This document shows positions 24,301 to 35,568 of a stretch of 64,000 nucleotides of DNA, piece after piece. Each line of letters starts with the position of its first letter. Position 1 is the first letter of the stretch. The notes under the pieces were generated by a model, which saw nothing but the letters and a program-made list of their open reading frames with translations, was not told the origin of the DNA and made no database searches. The translations under genes and the position numbers were made by a program. Source of the stretch: Pseudo-nitzschia pungens (Eukaryota > Bacillariophyta > Bacillariophyceae > Bacillariales > Bacillariaceae); the NCBI GenBank assembly GCA_037355855.1, contig CM074760.1, positions 7,122,501 through 7,186,500 of the forward strand, in the 5' to 3' direction.

Positions 24301-24495
24301 GAAGAGTTGCTCAACAATTATCTCGGAATGACAGGTAAGATATTTGATGTGATATTGATTGTGTGCTTGCCGCTCTACAGTTGGCTGTGGTATTTAGATC
24401 AACTCGACTGACATTTGTCCATCATCGTTGTACCAGGTGCGGAAGCCACCGACTGGAAAGAAGACGTACTCACCCTGAGGGGTCACTGCGACTAA
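21384..24495 (+). CDS. AdoMet decarboxylase-aminopropyltransferase-SET fusion, candidate long-chain polyamine enzyme
   Basis: Five exons: 21384-22364, 22547-23091, 23219-23975, 24064-24334 and 24437-24495; 870 residues. Residues ~29-48 form one membrane segment with no obvious cleavage site, so a type II anchor is likely. An acidic linker leads to a bacterial-type AdoMet decarboxylase (~178-275). Its ESHVSFHTWPE box contains the Glu235-Ser236 self-cleavage site that yields the pyruvoyl group. A spermidine-synthase-type domain follows (~328-590), with VAIVGGGEGATLRE, an acidic IDIDD and DVIIMDALDP. The C-terminal ~180 residues are SET-like: GRGVFAKNDI, NHGC (usually NHSC) and GEELLNNYLG. The same order is known from diatoms, where it is proposed to make and N-methylate the long-chain polyamines used in silica formation. 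The lumenal site of action is inference. Confidence 0.9.
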
Positions 24496-24836
24496 AAATA
24501 CCAATAGGAGCAACTTTGATAGAACGATGGTATTATTTTGAAAGGGCTAGACGTCTGCATATATCTGGTGAAGATATTCTGGACGTTTCTACTTCCGAAC
24601 AACTGGGGATAGCAACGAAAACTCAAATCTTGGGCAATCTTTGAAGTCGTCGTGATGTGTATTAGCCAATGTCACGTACTAAATAATTGCTAGATATGCA
24701 CTCCAAAATTTAGGCAACCATTTTTGCACTTCATGTTGTTAGCGAATCACAGATTCTGACATTGGTGAATGGGTAAAAAGACTTACATATGAATTCCGAT
24801 CTACAATGGTTTACTAGAAACAATTACATGCTGAGT
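24496..24836. other. Convergent intergenic region
   Basis: 341 bp between the stops of the polyamine fusion gene (+) and the coiled-coil gene (-). AT-rich, no repeat or ORF of note; both 3' ends must form here. Confidence 0.6.
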
Positions 24837-27800
24837 TCAATGCTCTTCTACTGGGACATCTTCCTTCTTCTCCTCTAAAGGCATTTCCTTTCCATCACTA
24901 TCTTTCGTTTCCCTTCTCAACTCCCGTAGTTCCGCCTCATGTCGAGCCTGCTCTTCTCGTCTCTCTTGCTCTAGTCTTTGCATTTGCTCCCGAAGATCAT
25001 TCGCTTCTTTCTCGTGCGCCTTGGACTTATCCAACAACTGAGGATATCGCAGTGTTACTATCCTGGAGTCGTGACCGCAGATCTTCCATCATTCCCTTGT
25101 TGGCTTGTTCCAGTGAAGATATGATCATTTTTGCATTGGCCAGGGATTCTCTTCGCGCTTGCAGTTCCTTGGAAGCCGATTCTTTCTCCCCCAGAGCCTC
25201 CATGAGGTCTTTTTTGAGAGCTTCGATTTCCTTGACCTGGTCGCTTCCCGGCATTCCGATTCTGCCATTGGCTTGCGATAGAATTGTGGCGTAGGCCTCG
25301 GCATCCGCGGGTCCATACACGTTCAATTTTGCCGCGGAAATCATCGATCCCACCTCCGTTCCTTCTTCGTCCTCCTCGTCATCGCTCGCGTCGTCGGATA
25401 TGTAGCCGGACTCGTTTTCGTCGACCTTCAGACTCGATCTCAGCACGGATAGCTCTCGTTCCTTCTTGGCGAGTACCTCCATGTTCGTCGTGCACTGCTG
25501 GCGAAGGCTCTGGATCTCGGCTCTCAGCTGGTCGTTGTTCTCGTTCCCCGAGCCTATGCGACCCCGCGCGTCGAGCAGGTATCGAAGCTTTCTCATTTCC
25601 TCGTTTTGCTTCTTCAGGGCTTCCTCGAGACGTTTCACGGCGATCTTCTTTTGGTCCAGCTCGTACTTCATTCGTCGCGCCTCTCGGTCTTTCCGGACGA
25701 GGGCGTCGGCGTGGCGGGCCGCGTCGGCGGACAGTTCGGCGGCATCGGACTCCGCCTCCATGTCCTCGGCTTCCTCCACAAACTTTTCCGCCGACTCCAG
25801 CGTCACGCGGACCGCGTGGAGCGTGTCCCCCAGAATCTCGGAAATCTCGTCGAGGTTCGAGTCCTCCGGGATGCAGCACTCGTGGATGGCCACGGCCTCC
25901 TGCAGATCGGCCAGACTGGACTCGAGGTGACCCTTGAGGGCCTTCTGGTTGTTGACCTGCGTCTTGGTGCGTCGGTCGGCGTCCTCGATGCTTCCCTGCT
26001 TGCGCTGCAGATCGCGCAACTCCGTGGCCAGGCTGTCGAGGAGCCTCTTGCGTTCCTCGGATTCTTTTTGAACCACCGAGAGTTCTTCTTCCTTTTCCTT
26101 GAGTTTGGTGCGCGAGTCGAGGGCCAGCGAGCCGTTGGCGTTCTCCAGAGAGGCAATGATCTTTTTCGAGGTTTCCAGCGACAGGGACCGTCTCGGAAAG
26201 GGTCTTTTTCAGTTCCTCGTAGTCCTTGACGCTGACGCGGGACCCGGACGACTTGCCGGAGGCGGAGCCGTCTTCACTGAGTGCGCTGTCGTCCGAAAGG
26301 GAGGGATCGATGGCGGGATGGTCCGCTTTGACGGCCTTGGCCTCGAGAATGGCCTTTTCCACCTCGTTGACGGCGTGTTCCCTAACCTTTTTGAGTTTTT
26401 CCACCTCGCTCCGGGTGGCTTCGTGTTCCTTCGCCACGCGTTCCGCTTCCTCTCGGAAACGCTCGGTTTCCCGCGATTGCGCCTCCAGGTCGGAAGCGAC
26501 CTGGTCTCGTTCCTTCGTCGTGATCTCCACCTGTTGTTCCAGCCGGGCGTTCTCCTGCTTGAGCGTCTCGGCTTGCTCCAGCGCCGCCGCGTTGGCCACC
26601 TGCAGCTCCATCGTTTCGACCCGCAGCTGCTCGTGCTCGAGGGCGCGCTGTTTCAGCTCCGCCTCGAGTTCCGCCACCTTTTTGTTGCCGGTCTCTTCCA
26701 GGGTCGACGAGGATGCCCGGAGGGCCTCGATCTCGGTTCGGAGTGTCGCCAGCTCGGCTCCCGACGACTCGCACTCGGAGGCGAGCTTCTCGCTCCGCCG
26801 CTCGGCTTCGCTCGCCTTTTGCTTGGCATCGTTGAGCTCCGACGTCAGGTCCCCGATGGTCTGCAATTGCCGTTCGGCCTCACGGTTGGCCGTCTCGAGT
26901 TGATGCTGGGCCGCGGTCAGTTGTTCCTTCAGACGGTCCAGATCGCGATTGGCTTCCCCGGAGGATCCAACCGCGCTCTCGGAGGAGGCGGTCTCTCCCC
27001 TTTGCCTCGGCGTTGGCCTGGGTGGTTTGCTGTGCTGCTGCTGCTGCTCCTCGAGTCGCATCTTCTCCGTGGTCACGTCCGCCAGGACCCGCTGGATGGC
27101 CAGGACCTCGGCGTCGTGGCTCTCCTGTTGCTCCGTGAGCAGCTCCTCCTTGGCCCTGAGTTCCCGCTGCAGGGACTCGATCTGCTGGAGCTGCGCGTAG
27201 ACCGTGTCCCGCTTGGTGCTGCCGATGCTCTGCACGCTGGCATTGTCCCGGGAGACGGCTTTCGTCGAGGACTGGTCGTCGTTTTCGCTCTCGATTTCGC
27301 TCTCGTTCTCGTCGTCGACAATGCCGTTCGTGACGGTCTTCCGGGAGTTTTGCTTCTCGAGGACGATCGCCATGGCGGCGTACTTGTGTTCCATGTCCGC
27401 CTTTTGGCTGGCGGCCTCGGTCACCTTGCGCTCCAGGTCCAGTTTCTGCACCGAGACCTCGTCGAGGAGCGTGTTGGACTCCTGCAGGTCCCGCTCCAGC
27501 GCCTTGAACTTGGACAGGTGGGCGTTCCGGTCGTTGACCATGGCGGTCTGGAGGCAGTCCCACAGGACGCACTCGTCCCGGGTCAGGTTCGGGGGCCGGC
27601 AGGCGGTGGACCCGCTGTCGAGGGCCGCGATCATCCTCTGGATTCCGCTCGGGGTGCCCGGGGCGGCATCGGCATTGGGATTGGCCTTGGCCTTGGCACC
27701 GTCGCTCGGCAGGGTCGACGACGAAGACGACGAGGCGTTCCAGTGGGACGGAGTGACCATGGCCATGATGTTGGAGAGTCCGAGGACGTCTCCCATGTCA

Positions 27801-28678
27801 CGGGCCGGCGTGACGTTGTTGTAGGTTGGGTTGTTCGTGTTGCTGCTCGTGGTGTCCCGGGAGGTCATCGGCGGCGGCGTCGAAACGGTACGCCGGTGCG
27901 AGCCCCTGCTTGTGCCTCCCTGCCGGTAGTCCCGAGGTGTGTCGCGGGATTGTTGCGGCGTGTTGGGCAGGGATGAATGCTGGTGCTGCTGGTGGTGGTT
28001 TTGCTTCTTTCGCTGCATCCCCATGAGCTCGTCCATGGGCATGTCCTCGTCGGAGGAGTACATGGTCATGGTCATGCTCGTGCTCGTGTTCATGCTGGTG
28101 CTCGATGTGTGGGTGTGAGTGCTTCTGTGCATGCTTCTGTGCATGCTTGTGTGCATGCTTGTGTGCTGTTCGTGCTCCAGATACTCGTCGACATTCTCGC
28201 TGATCGAAGCCGAAAACGGCGTTGGCCGGTCCCGGTCCAAAACCATGGGAGAATTCGTGAGGGAATAGGTTCCGCTTCCGTGACTGTTGCGACGGGTCCG
28301 GGTGCCGTAGTCGTGGCTGCGGCTGCTTCGATAGGAATAGTCGTTGTTGTGGTTGTAGTTTTGGTTGTGGTTGTAGTTGTAGTTGTACCCGTAGTCGTAG
28401 CTGTGGTCCGAGGAGTCGTTGACGTTGACATCGAGGTTGACCATGCGGCGCGGAGACGGCGACGACGTCACCGACGATGTTTCTTGGATCGGAGAAGCCC
28501 GGGGGGGAACCAGAATGGTATCGGGGCTGGCGACGACGGGTGCATCCGGCTTTGCGGTTTTCGACGACGGCGGAGAGGCCGCACGGCTCTTGCCCTTGTT
28601 TTTGTTGCTGGACGAGTGGTTGGCACGGGATCGTTGCTTCGCCCTGAGGCGGCGCTCCGGTGTCAAAAAGCCCGGCAT
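24837..28678 (-). CDS. Large coiled-coil protein with low-complexity N-terminus; two +1 frame breaks
   Basis: ATG at 28678 starts MPGFLTPERRLRAKQRSR. Residues ~1-330 are disordered and rich in Ser, Tyr-Asn and His-Met-Ser-Thr repeats. Residues ~370 to the end are a nearly continuous heptad coil of Glu, Lys, Ala, Leu and Arg, ending in a charged tail. The coil moves to the next frame at ~26180-26192 (LKKTLSETV to SLETSKKIIASLENA) and again at ~25034-25048 (LQDSNTAI to LLDKSKAHEKEAND). Skipping one base at each gives 1279 residues. I see no motor, PH or zinc domain, so a cytoskeletal, Golgi-tether or centrosome-like role cannot be chosen. A tetranucleotide GGTT/CGTT repeat sits just upstream of the start (28689-28733). 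Confidence 0.75.
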
Positions 28679-30626
28679 GTTTTGTGGTTCGTTGGTTGGT
28701 TGGTTCGTTCGTTGGTTTGTTAGTTAGTTAGTGAATGGAAGGGTTGGATTCGCTAGTCCGGGGTTTTGCGGTGGTCCAACGGAACGGAACGGAACAGATT
28801 GGAGCAAGCGGAACAGTTCGGTTTGGTCCGGGCAAGTCTAACGACACGGCGGATACTCGCGATTTCTTGTGGAGTGTGCCGAATGCAATTCCATGCATTC
28901 GTCCGATCGAAGCTTCGGCCTTCTCGTTGTCTCGATACCGTAAATTACGGCAGCAGTTGTTTGTCAATCAGCAGGCGAGTTCGATAGCTAGTGGTTGAAC
29001 TCTTGTGGGACATGCGGAGTACCCGATCCAGGTCCCATGTGCGCGCTTGAGATGAGTAATGCAGCAGCCTTCCTCCAATCTCCAATCCGAAGGTTTTGTT
29101 GCTTATTTCCTATGCTGTCCCGAGTGGGAGTCCTGCCGGTATGTGTGTATGACACAAACAGCAAGATATTTTGCGTACCGGTATGTTGTGCGTGTACGGG
29201 TACGGGTACGAGTGGTATTGGATGCTTCGTACTTCTATCGAATAATTCCACGAATTTGAAAACAAAATGCGACAAAACGGGTCCGGTAAGCCGGCTGTAG
29301 TTTTGGCCAGTAGTACTCGTAAAAAGGAGCGTCGACCGGAAAAAATCGCCATGATGGCTTGTTGGTCGACAAAGTTGAGTCCCCCGAGCATTCCCAATTG
29401 GATAATGATCGGCAGTCTCCCAAGAGCGCGCCAAGATTGAATGATGCTCTTGAGATAGATACCGGTAGGACGTTGGAATTTTCTTTGGGGATAGAAATGG
29501 GGCAATGCGCCCCTGCCTGGATGGATGGGATGGGATGGAAGCGTGCGAGTACGGTATGAATTTTGTGTCATCGTAATAGTAAGGTTTACCGTACGTATTA
29601 CGAAGTATTGTGATTGATTGGGTAGGCACCGATTCCCGTAGGCACCAAACACTTAAACCCCCCGAGATTAGTCACACTTTGGGAAAGGTGAAAATACCTG
29701 TAGCGGAATGTCCAGAAGGCCAAAATTTCTCCTACTACTAGTAGGAACGGAATTTACACTATCGTACTAGTGCCGGGAAAAGGGAGGACGGACACATTAC
29801 TACTATTCGTATGTGTGGTGTAACCTTACTTGTTGTACGACTAGCAAGGCCAACTTGCCTACCGCAATGTGTCAATCTGGTGGGAGGACAAACGTTCTGT
29901 GGCATGAAATTTCAAGATTAGTAGGACTACTAATACGTGTGGACTTTAGGAGACTGCATTCTTGTTGCTCTGGCACCACCCGTGCTGATGCACATCGTCA
30001 GCACACCATATCAACAAGGAAAAAGCTATTTTCACATGGCAATTCCATTCTGAAAGAACTTCTTGCTCCTGTTGCAAACTGTCCCATGGGTTTCTTTTAC
30101 TAGAATGATAGGACCAGGACTTCAATGCATGCACCAAAATGTGATTATAGTAGTTGGGTCCCACTATTACTAGTACTACTAGTAGTGGTAGAGAGCATTG
30201 CTGCTGGCCAACTGTCACAAGAGGAGTAACAAAGATTGTTGCCAATGCCTTATTTTTTGACCTCGGCGTGTCCTTCATAGAGAATGGCATTGGTGGAGGT
30301 TGCACAGCATGCTTTTGAAATTTTTGCAAAGCTCCTTTTGCTCAGCATCTGTTGACCCTCTTCTTGGTTGTAGAGGACGAGCGAGAGTCAATGCTTTTGA
30401 CGAACATCACCATTGCGCGCGTCAGCCCTCTAGTAACCTTACTACTAACAAGAATCATGCAGCAATCGAGTTTATGGTGTGTATGATGAATGCAACTAAA
30501 TAATCCTCATGATGAAAGAAAAAGGTTACCATACCGCACGGTACCGTTAGGCGGGTGAGATTGATTGCGATTGAGATTGGTTCGGACCCGGTTTCAGGTT
30601 GTTGCCGTAACTTACCGGCTTGTCGG
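28679..30626. other. Divergent intergenic region
   Basis: No gene recognised. Microsatellites lie near the coiled-coil gene start (GGTT/CGTT at 28689-28733, GGAAC at ~28780). GTAA-CC-TTAC dyads occur at 29820-29829 and 30433-30442, and CTAGTA/TAGTAG runs at ~29735 and ~30165-30190. Confidence 0.6.
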
Positions 30627-30960
30627 GGTACCAGTTCGTTAACACACTTTTTTTAGGTCTAATTCACACTTTTTACTCACACTTTTAAACTATCATACGG
30701 GTAACCTTACATACATTACCCATGTTGTTCTTCTTCTCCAGCAATCGAATCACCCAAACACTTGCACCTCGACCGCACCACTCTTAACACTGTTGGGGTT
30801 GGGGTTGTTGTTGTTGTTGTTGTTGTTGGGTTGTGGGGTGGTTGGGGTGGTTGGGGTTGTTGTTGGTAGTAGTTTCAGTGGGTAGGAGTGTAAGTATTAG
30901 TAGCTAAGTTAAAAAAGTGTATATTCGCACTTTTCAAAAGTGTGGTTTCGACCCATGTCC
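30627..30960 (+). mobile_element. Short interspersed repeat, copy A
   Basis: About 330 bp. It opens with GTTCGTTAACACACTT, then AGGTCTAAT and several CACACTTTT words, the blocks ACATTACCCATGTT and CTCTTAACACTGTTGGGG, and a GT-rich core of GGGGTT/TTG units. It closes with GTTAAAAAAGTGTATATT and TCGACCCATGTCC. The copy at 35251-35568 is the reverse complement of the same sequence. No ORF. Subterminal ACACTTTT words in both orientations suggest a non-autonomous element, but a transposase family cannot be named. Confidence 0.8.
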
Positions 30961-31596
30961 GCTTGTCGGACTCGACTCACTCGGTTGTTGTTTGTCGACG
31001 AGTGATTATTGCGGATCGAAAAGTCAAACGGGTCTCGTCACGCCACATCTTTCATGTGACCCAAGTTTTTTTTGATACTGTATTTGAATAATTATTGTCT
31101 TGTGAGACATGCGCGGCGGATGGGAGTAGCACGCGTCTCTTTTCCGCGAATTCAGGATCAATCCAAAAGAGATTTCAAATTGGCGTTCTTCTTTTTCAAA
31201 AACTACATACCTCTGCTACATACTCGTACTCTATTCTCAATGCGGTAAGGTTACCAAGAACTTGCACTTGCTCTCCGACGGACCGTTGGTAAGAAATAAA
31301 AAATGAGATCTCTGTCCGTCAAATTACGTGCCCGTAGTATTTATGGCTGATGGAATGACGCCAAGAGGCAACTAAGTTACCTGTATCCCCTTTTTGTAAT
31401 CATACCGCATGTTTTATGTGCTTGCAGTCTGCAACGCGAAGAGTGAAGCACTCCAATCAATCGTCGTGGCAAAAGGAATCATAACTTACAACCACAGTCC
31501 ACTCAACGCCTAACAGTAAGGACCAGTCCAATCGCAGCGTGGCGTCGATTGTCCTCGTCTTGCAGATTGCACAACTCTTCCCAACCATCTGCAGCA
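30961..31596. other. 5' flank of the membrane kinase gene
   Basis: AT-rich with no ORF. It contains a dyad GCGGTAAGGTTACC at 31243-31256, about 340 bp before the kinase start codon. Confidence 0.5.
31245..31254. promoter_or_regulatory. GTAA-GG-TTAC dyad upstream of the kinase gene
   Basis: Exact copy of the recurring motif, extended by G and C on its flanks to GGTAAGGTTACC. A regulatory role is inference. Confidence 0.4.
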
Positions 31597-33526
31597 ATGA
31601 TGAAGAGGCATTCGAATATCTCCCAAAATGGAGTACTGCCGATCGCGACGGTCGCTGGCAACGATTACGACCGTCCCGCGAGCAACACTCGAAAGCCACG
31701 ATCGAATGCTCCGCGGCGTTCCCTGGGGAAACGATCCCTGCTGCCTCGGATCATCTTGGGACTCTTGTTCCTCGTTGCGACATCCCTCTATGTGATCGGA
31801 ACACGCCACGTGCTGTTGCACTCGGCGTCGTTCTCGTCGTCCGGGCGAGACATCTTTCACAATTTTGTCCACACGAACGACATCCACAGAGGCGGAACGA
31901 AACGGGCCCGCCTCCGGTTGTTTCCGTGGGGAACGGCGTCCGGACCAAAACCGCGAGTCGTTGGTCATTACTTCGCCGATGCGGATTCTGCTTCCTATGT
32001 GGGAACCGAACGCCTCTCCCAACCCCTCTTTGACAATACCCAGGCTCGGATTGTTCGGGGCGACTTTATGACCAAGGGGGAGATAAAGCGCCAGGAAGAA
32101 CTGCTCGATAGCGCGGACTACAACGACGGAAAGGCGGACACGATGGAAAGCATGGGGAAGGATTGCGTGGCCCAATACGACTGGCAGGAGTCATCCATTC
32201 ACACGTGCAACCTTCTGATGGAGGTCGATATGACCAATGTCAATCGAATCCCCATGTTTCACGACGACCACTACAACAATAAGCACGATTTGCCGGTCGC
32301 ATCGTCGTCGATGCATTCCTACTCGAGACTGATTTCCAACGGGTACTGGAGAGACGTTTGGACCGTCGAGAACCTGCTCCCGAACAAGACCAAAACGACC
32401 GAGGAAACCATTATTCTCAAGACGATGCGATACGAGCACGACTACGTGCCCCGCAATTACGATCGGCACCGGCGCGACGCCGTGGCCATGGAGCGATTGT
32501 CGTCGTCGGCCTTCATCATGGACATTTATGCCGCGTGCGGGAACTCGGGATTGTTCGAGTACGCCGACGGGGGTTCCCTGGAGGACAGCGTCTGGTTCAA
32601 CTATCACCGAAAGGGCAACCCCGAACAGGCTCCCTGGACCCCGCAGGAAAAACTCGTGGTGGCCTATCAAACCGCCTCGGGGATTGCCGACATGCACAAT
32701 TTTGCCAGGGAGGGAGTGCCGGCCGTGGCCCACACGGACGTCGGTACGGGACAATACGTCTACGTCGAAGAGGCCGGGGTGTACAAACTCAACGACTTTA
32801 ACCGCGCCCGGTTCCTGGCGAAGAATTCCAAGACGGGCGAGCTTTGCACGTACGAAGTGGGAAACAACCCGTAAGTAACGGAATGCACTGCAAAGGAATG
32901 GATTGCTTTGGATTGCTTTGGATTGCTTTGGATCGAATCATGTGCCGCACCGGCCAGTGGCTACTCTGGATTCGTTTTCTAACCTGCGATGCATTGTTTT
33001 GATTGATTGTTTTTTCAACGCTAGGGGTACGGTAAGTCGCTTTCCAGCCGGTAGAAACACATCATCGTTTTTTCCCGTTGCGTTGCATTCAAATTACTGA
33101 CGATTGTGCTACATTTTTTCTCTTATTGCTCATCCCTTTCATGTTGGCTCATCCCTTTCATTTACGACACCAACCACACTGGATTGCAATCGATTTCAGC
33201 TTCGCTCTCCGGAAGAGTACTCGTACGAGCCCCAGACGGAGAAGGTTGATATCTACTCATTTGGAAATGTGTTGTACGCCATTCTGACCGGAAAGGATCC
33301 ATTCGAAAAAGAAAAGGACAAAAAGGTGAAAGAGTTGATCAAATCAGGCAAGCGACCGGAAATCGATAGCAAGTACCGGGATTCCAAAGATCCCTTTAAC
33401 TTGGCCATGATCAAAGCGATCGAGATGTGTTGGATCCAAGATCCCAAGAAACGAGCATCGGGGAGAGAGGTTCAAAAATTCATCGTTTCGGAGCTACAGA
33501 GGCTCGGGGTGCACGAGGATCAGTAG
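31597..33526 (+). CDS. Membrane-anchored divergent protein kinase with a 7-nt microexon
   Basis: Exons 31597-32870, 33025-33031 and 33200-33526; 535 residues from the ATG at 31597. The middle exon is only GGGTACG. It is needed to keep frame: Asn-Asn-Pro is completed across the first junction, Gly-Thr comes from the microexon, then LRSPEEY follows. Residues ~49-69 are one membrane span. The lumenal part is a kinase fold, with ILKTMRYEHDY as the likely lysine strand, HTDVGTGQYVYV in place of HRDLKxxN, NDFNRARF in place of DFG, and RSPEEY in place of APE. The catalytic-loop Asp is kept, but DFG reads DFN and the metal-binding Asn is unclear, so activity is uncertain. Stop codons of this gene and the convergent cyclodeaminase are separated by only 42 bp. 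Confidence 0.8.
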
Positions 33527-33568
33527 TAGTGAGAGTACGTATTGTATTGTGTGTGTCTAGGATACTCT

Positions 33569-34972
33569 TCAATCTACTAGACTCCCTACCACCATCGACG
33601 AAACCACACAATCCTGCAATGCCACGCCGGAGGAGTCAAAGATGATGAATCGATTGTCGCCTTGCTTCTTGCGATGCAAATTCTCGTCTTCGATCAACCG
33701 ACCGAGGGGAACCAATGACTCTTTTGTGACCATGCCCCGTTCCACCGCCATTTGAAACTCTCCTCTCTGTGTGGACTGTGCGGTTGTGTCTGCGACGAGC
33801 ATGTCTGCTCTGGCGACGAGCGCGGGATCGAGCTCGTGTTTTCCGGGAGCATCTGCTCCGATGCATATTATCGTGAGACCGGTTTCTCGGACCTCCGATC
33901 CCGATGCTCCGAGAATGGCCTCGCGGGAAGGCGTTGTTGTGATTATGAGGTCTGTTTCCTTGAGCAATTGGTCGGAAGACTCTACCGAACTTATCTGCCA
34001 TCCCTTTGCCACCATTTCCGACACGAAAGCATCTACGTTGCCGGGCGTTCGACCCCAGACGAGCACAGTCCTGCAATCTGTTACAGCAGAGAGCATGTCC
34101 AGCTGATATCTGGCCTGTATCCCGCTCCCAACAATGCCGATTGCTTCGATTTTCGGTGCTAGCAATTTGGTGGCCAGCGCACCGACCGCAGCGGTTCGCA
34201 ACTCGGTCAAAACACCGTCATCCAACAGAAGTGCCTCGAGCTTCCCAGTTTTTTGCGAATAAACTTGCATGAGGCCACTGTCTGTTTTCGCATTACAATA
34301 GCATTAGCATTATTATTAGTAGTAGTATTTGACAAAGTCGATTTCCGAATTTGGGACATGAAAATATGAAAAGTGAGTCTGTTATTTTTTCGATCTGCAA
34401 AAAGTTGTAGCGTGAAATGTAGATCCGTAGTTACTTACTTGGCATGGGGTGCCCACCACTCGCGACCTTGCGACGGAACAAGGGAAAAAAGATGGAAAGG
34501 AACGAATGAGAATTTTGTTGCAGAAAAATCCCGAGAAAGATTAATGGATGATGTTGTACTAAAATTTCCGAAGGGTGAATTTCCTTGTAGAAAGTCGTCA
34601 TCGTCTGAGTGAAATGGCTTTTCCATCGGGAACTTGTAGAAACGAACTCTGAAGCCATTGCACTTATTTTATACTGGTGGCAAACGAGTTCGTTCTCGCA
34701 GCTACACACAAACACACCTTGATGACATAATGCTCTTCACCTTTGAAGTAGCCCGATTTGACACACGTCTGAGCCGCATAATCTTCTACGTCTACAAAAG
34801 GGAAGGGCGGTAGACCAAGCGTTTGGATCGGGGCCGCAAAGAATTTCCCTTTTTCTAGCCCGACGAATCCTTCCTGGATCCCATCGATCAACTTTGTTCG
34901 GAATTCCTGCGTCGAGACAACCTTTTCGATCTCATCCAGAGAAACTATTTTCGGCAGTTTCTGTTTTGACAT
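33569..34972 (-). CDS. Ornithine cyclodeaminase/mu-crystallin family protein
   Basis: Exons 34718-34972, 34439-34466 and 33569-34281; 331 residues, the usual family length. The 28-nt middle exon supplies VASGGHPMP, the conserved segment just before NSGLMQVYS. The Rossmann fold is marked by IGIVGSGIQARYQLDML and followed by VLVWGRTPGNVDAF, the ITTTPSREAIL strand and a GADAPGKHELDP motif that fits the family's nucleotide-bound active site. Members convert ornithine to proline with ammonia loss, reduce imino acids, or bind thyroid hormone; the substrate here cannot be read from the sequence. No clear targeting peptide (starts MSKQKLPKIVSLDEIEK), so a cytosolic enzyme is likely. Confidence 0.88.
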
Positions 34973-35250
34973 GTCTGTGTGACTTAGTGTGTGCAGATGA
35001 CTTCGAATACCTTCAATGGCAGTGACACAGGCTGGAATTGTGTGGAATTGCTGTGACCCTGTAGGTACGAAACTAGGACGAGTACAAGTATCGCATGGAT
35101 AATGGATAATGGATAATGGATTATCATTCCCTTTGTTTTCGAGAAAGATACAGCATGTCAACGACCAGATACAGAAAATACCAGCTGGTACTACGTACTT
35201 CGTACATTGTAAGAATAGTAAGATTTTACTCTCAGTAAGTAGTACAATAG
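34973..35250. other. 5' flank of the cyclodeaminase gene
   Basis: 278 bp with a short ATGGATA/ATGGATTA tandem near 35095-35125. No ORF. It ends at repeat copy B. Confidence 0.5.
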
Positions 35251-35568
35251 GGACGTGGGTCGAAAACACACTTCTGAAAAGTGCTAATATACACTTTTTT
35301 AACTTTGCTACTACGAAGTAATACCGTACTTACACTCCTACCCACCAACAACCCAACAACCCAACAATCCCAACAATCCCAACAACCCAACAACCCAACA
35401 ACCCCAACCCCAACAGTGTTAAGAGTGGCATGATCAAGGTGCAGCAAGTGTTTCGGTGATTCAATTGCTAGAGAAGAAGAACATGGGTAATGTATGTACT
35501 GGTATTTTAAAAGTGTGGGAAAAAAGTGTGGATTAGACCTAAAATAAGTGTGTTAACGAACGGGTACC
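35251..35568 (-). mobile_element. Short interspersed repeat, copy B (inverted relative to copy A)
   Basis: Reverse complement of the 30627-30960 element from GGACGTGGGTCGAAAAC at one end to CGTTAACGAACGGGTACC at the other. The unique blocks match closely. The G/T-rich core differs in repeat make-up: GGGTTGTT units here, GGGGTT and TTG units in copy A. This implies independent expansion after the copies separated. Confidence 0.8.

Noticed and set aside
26099..27976. 625-codon + strand open frame opposite the coiled-coil gene
   Set aside because: Antisense to a heptad coil; its Leu/Gly/Arg-rich composition is the typical mirror artefact.
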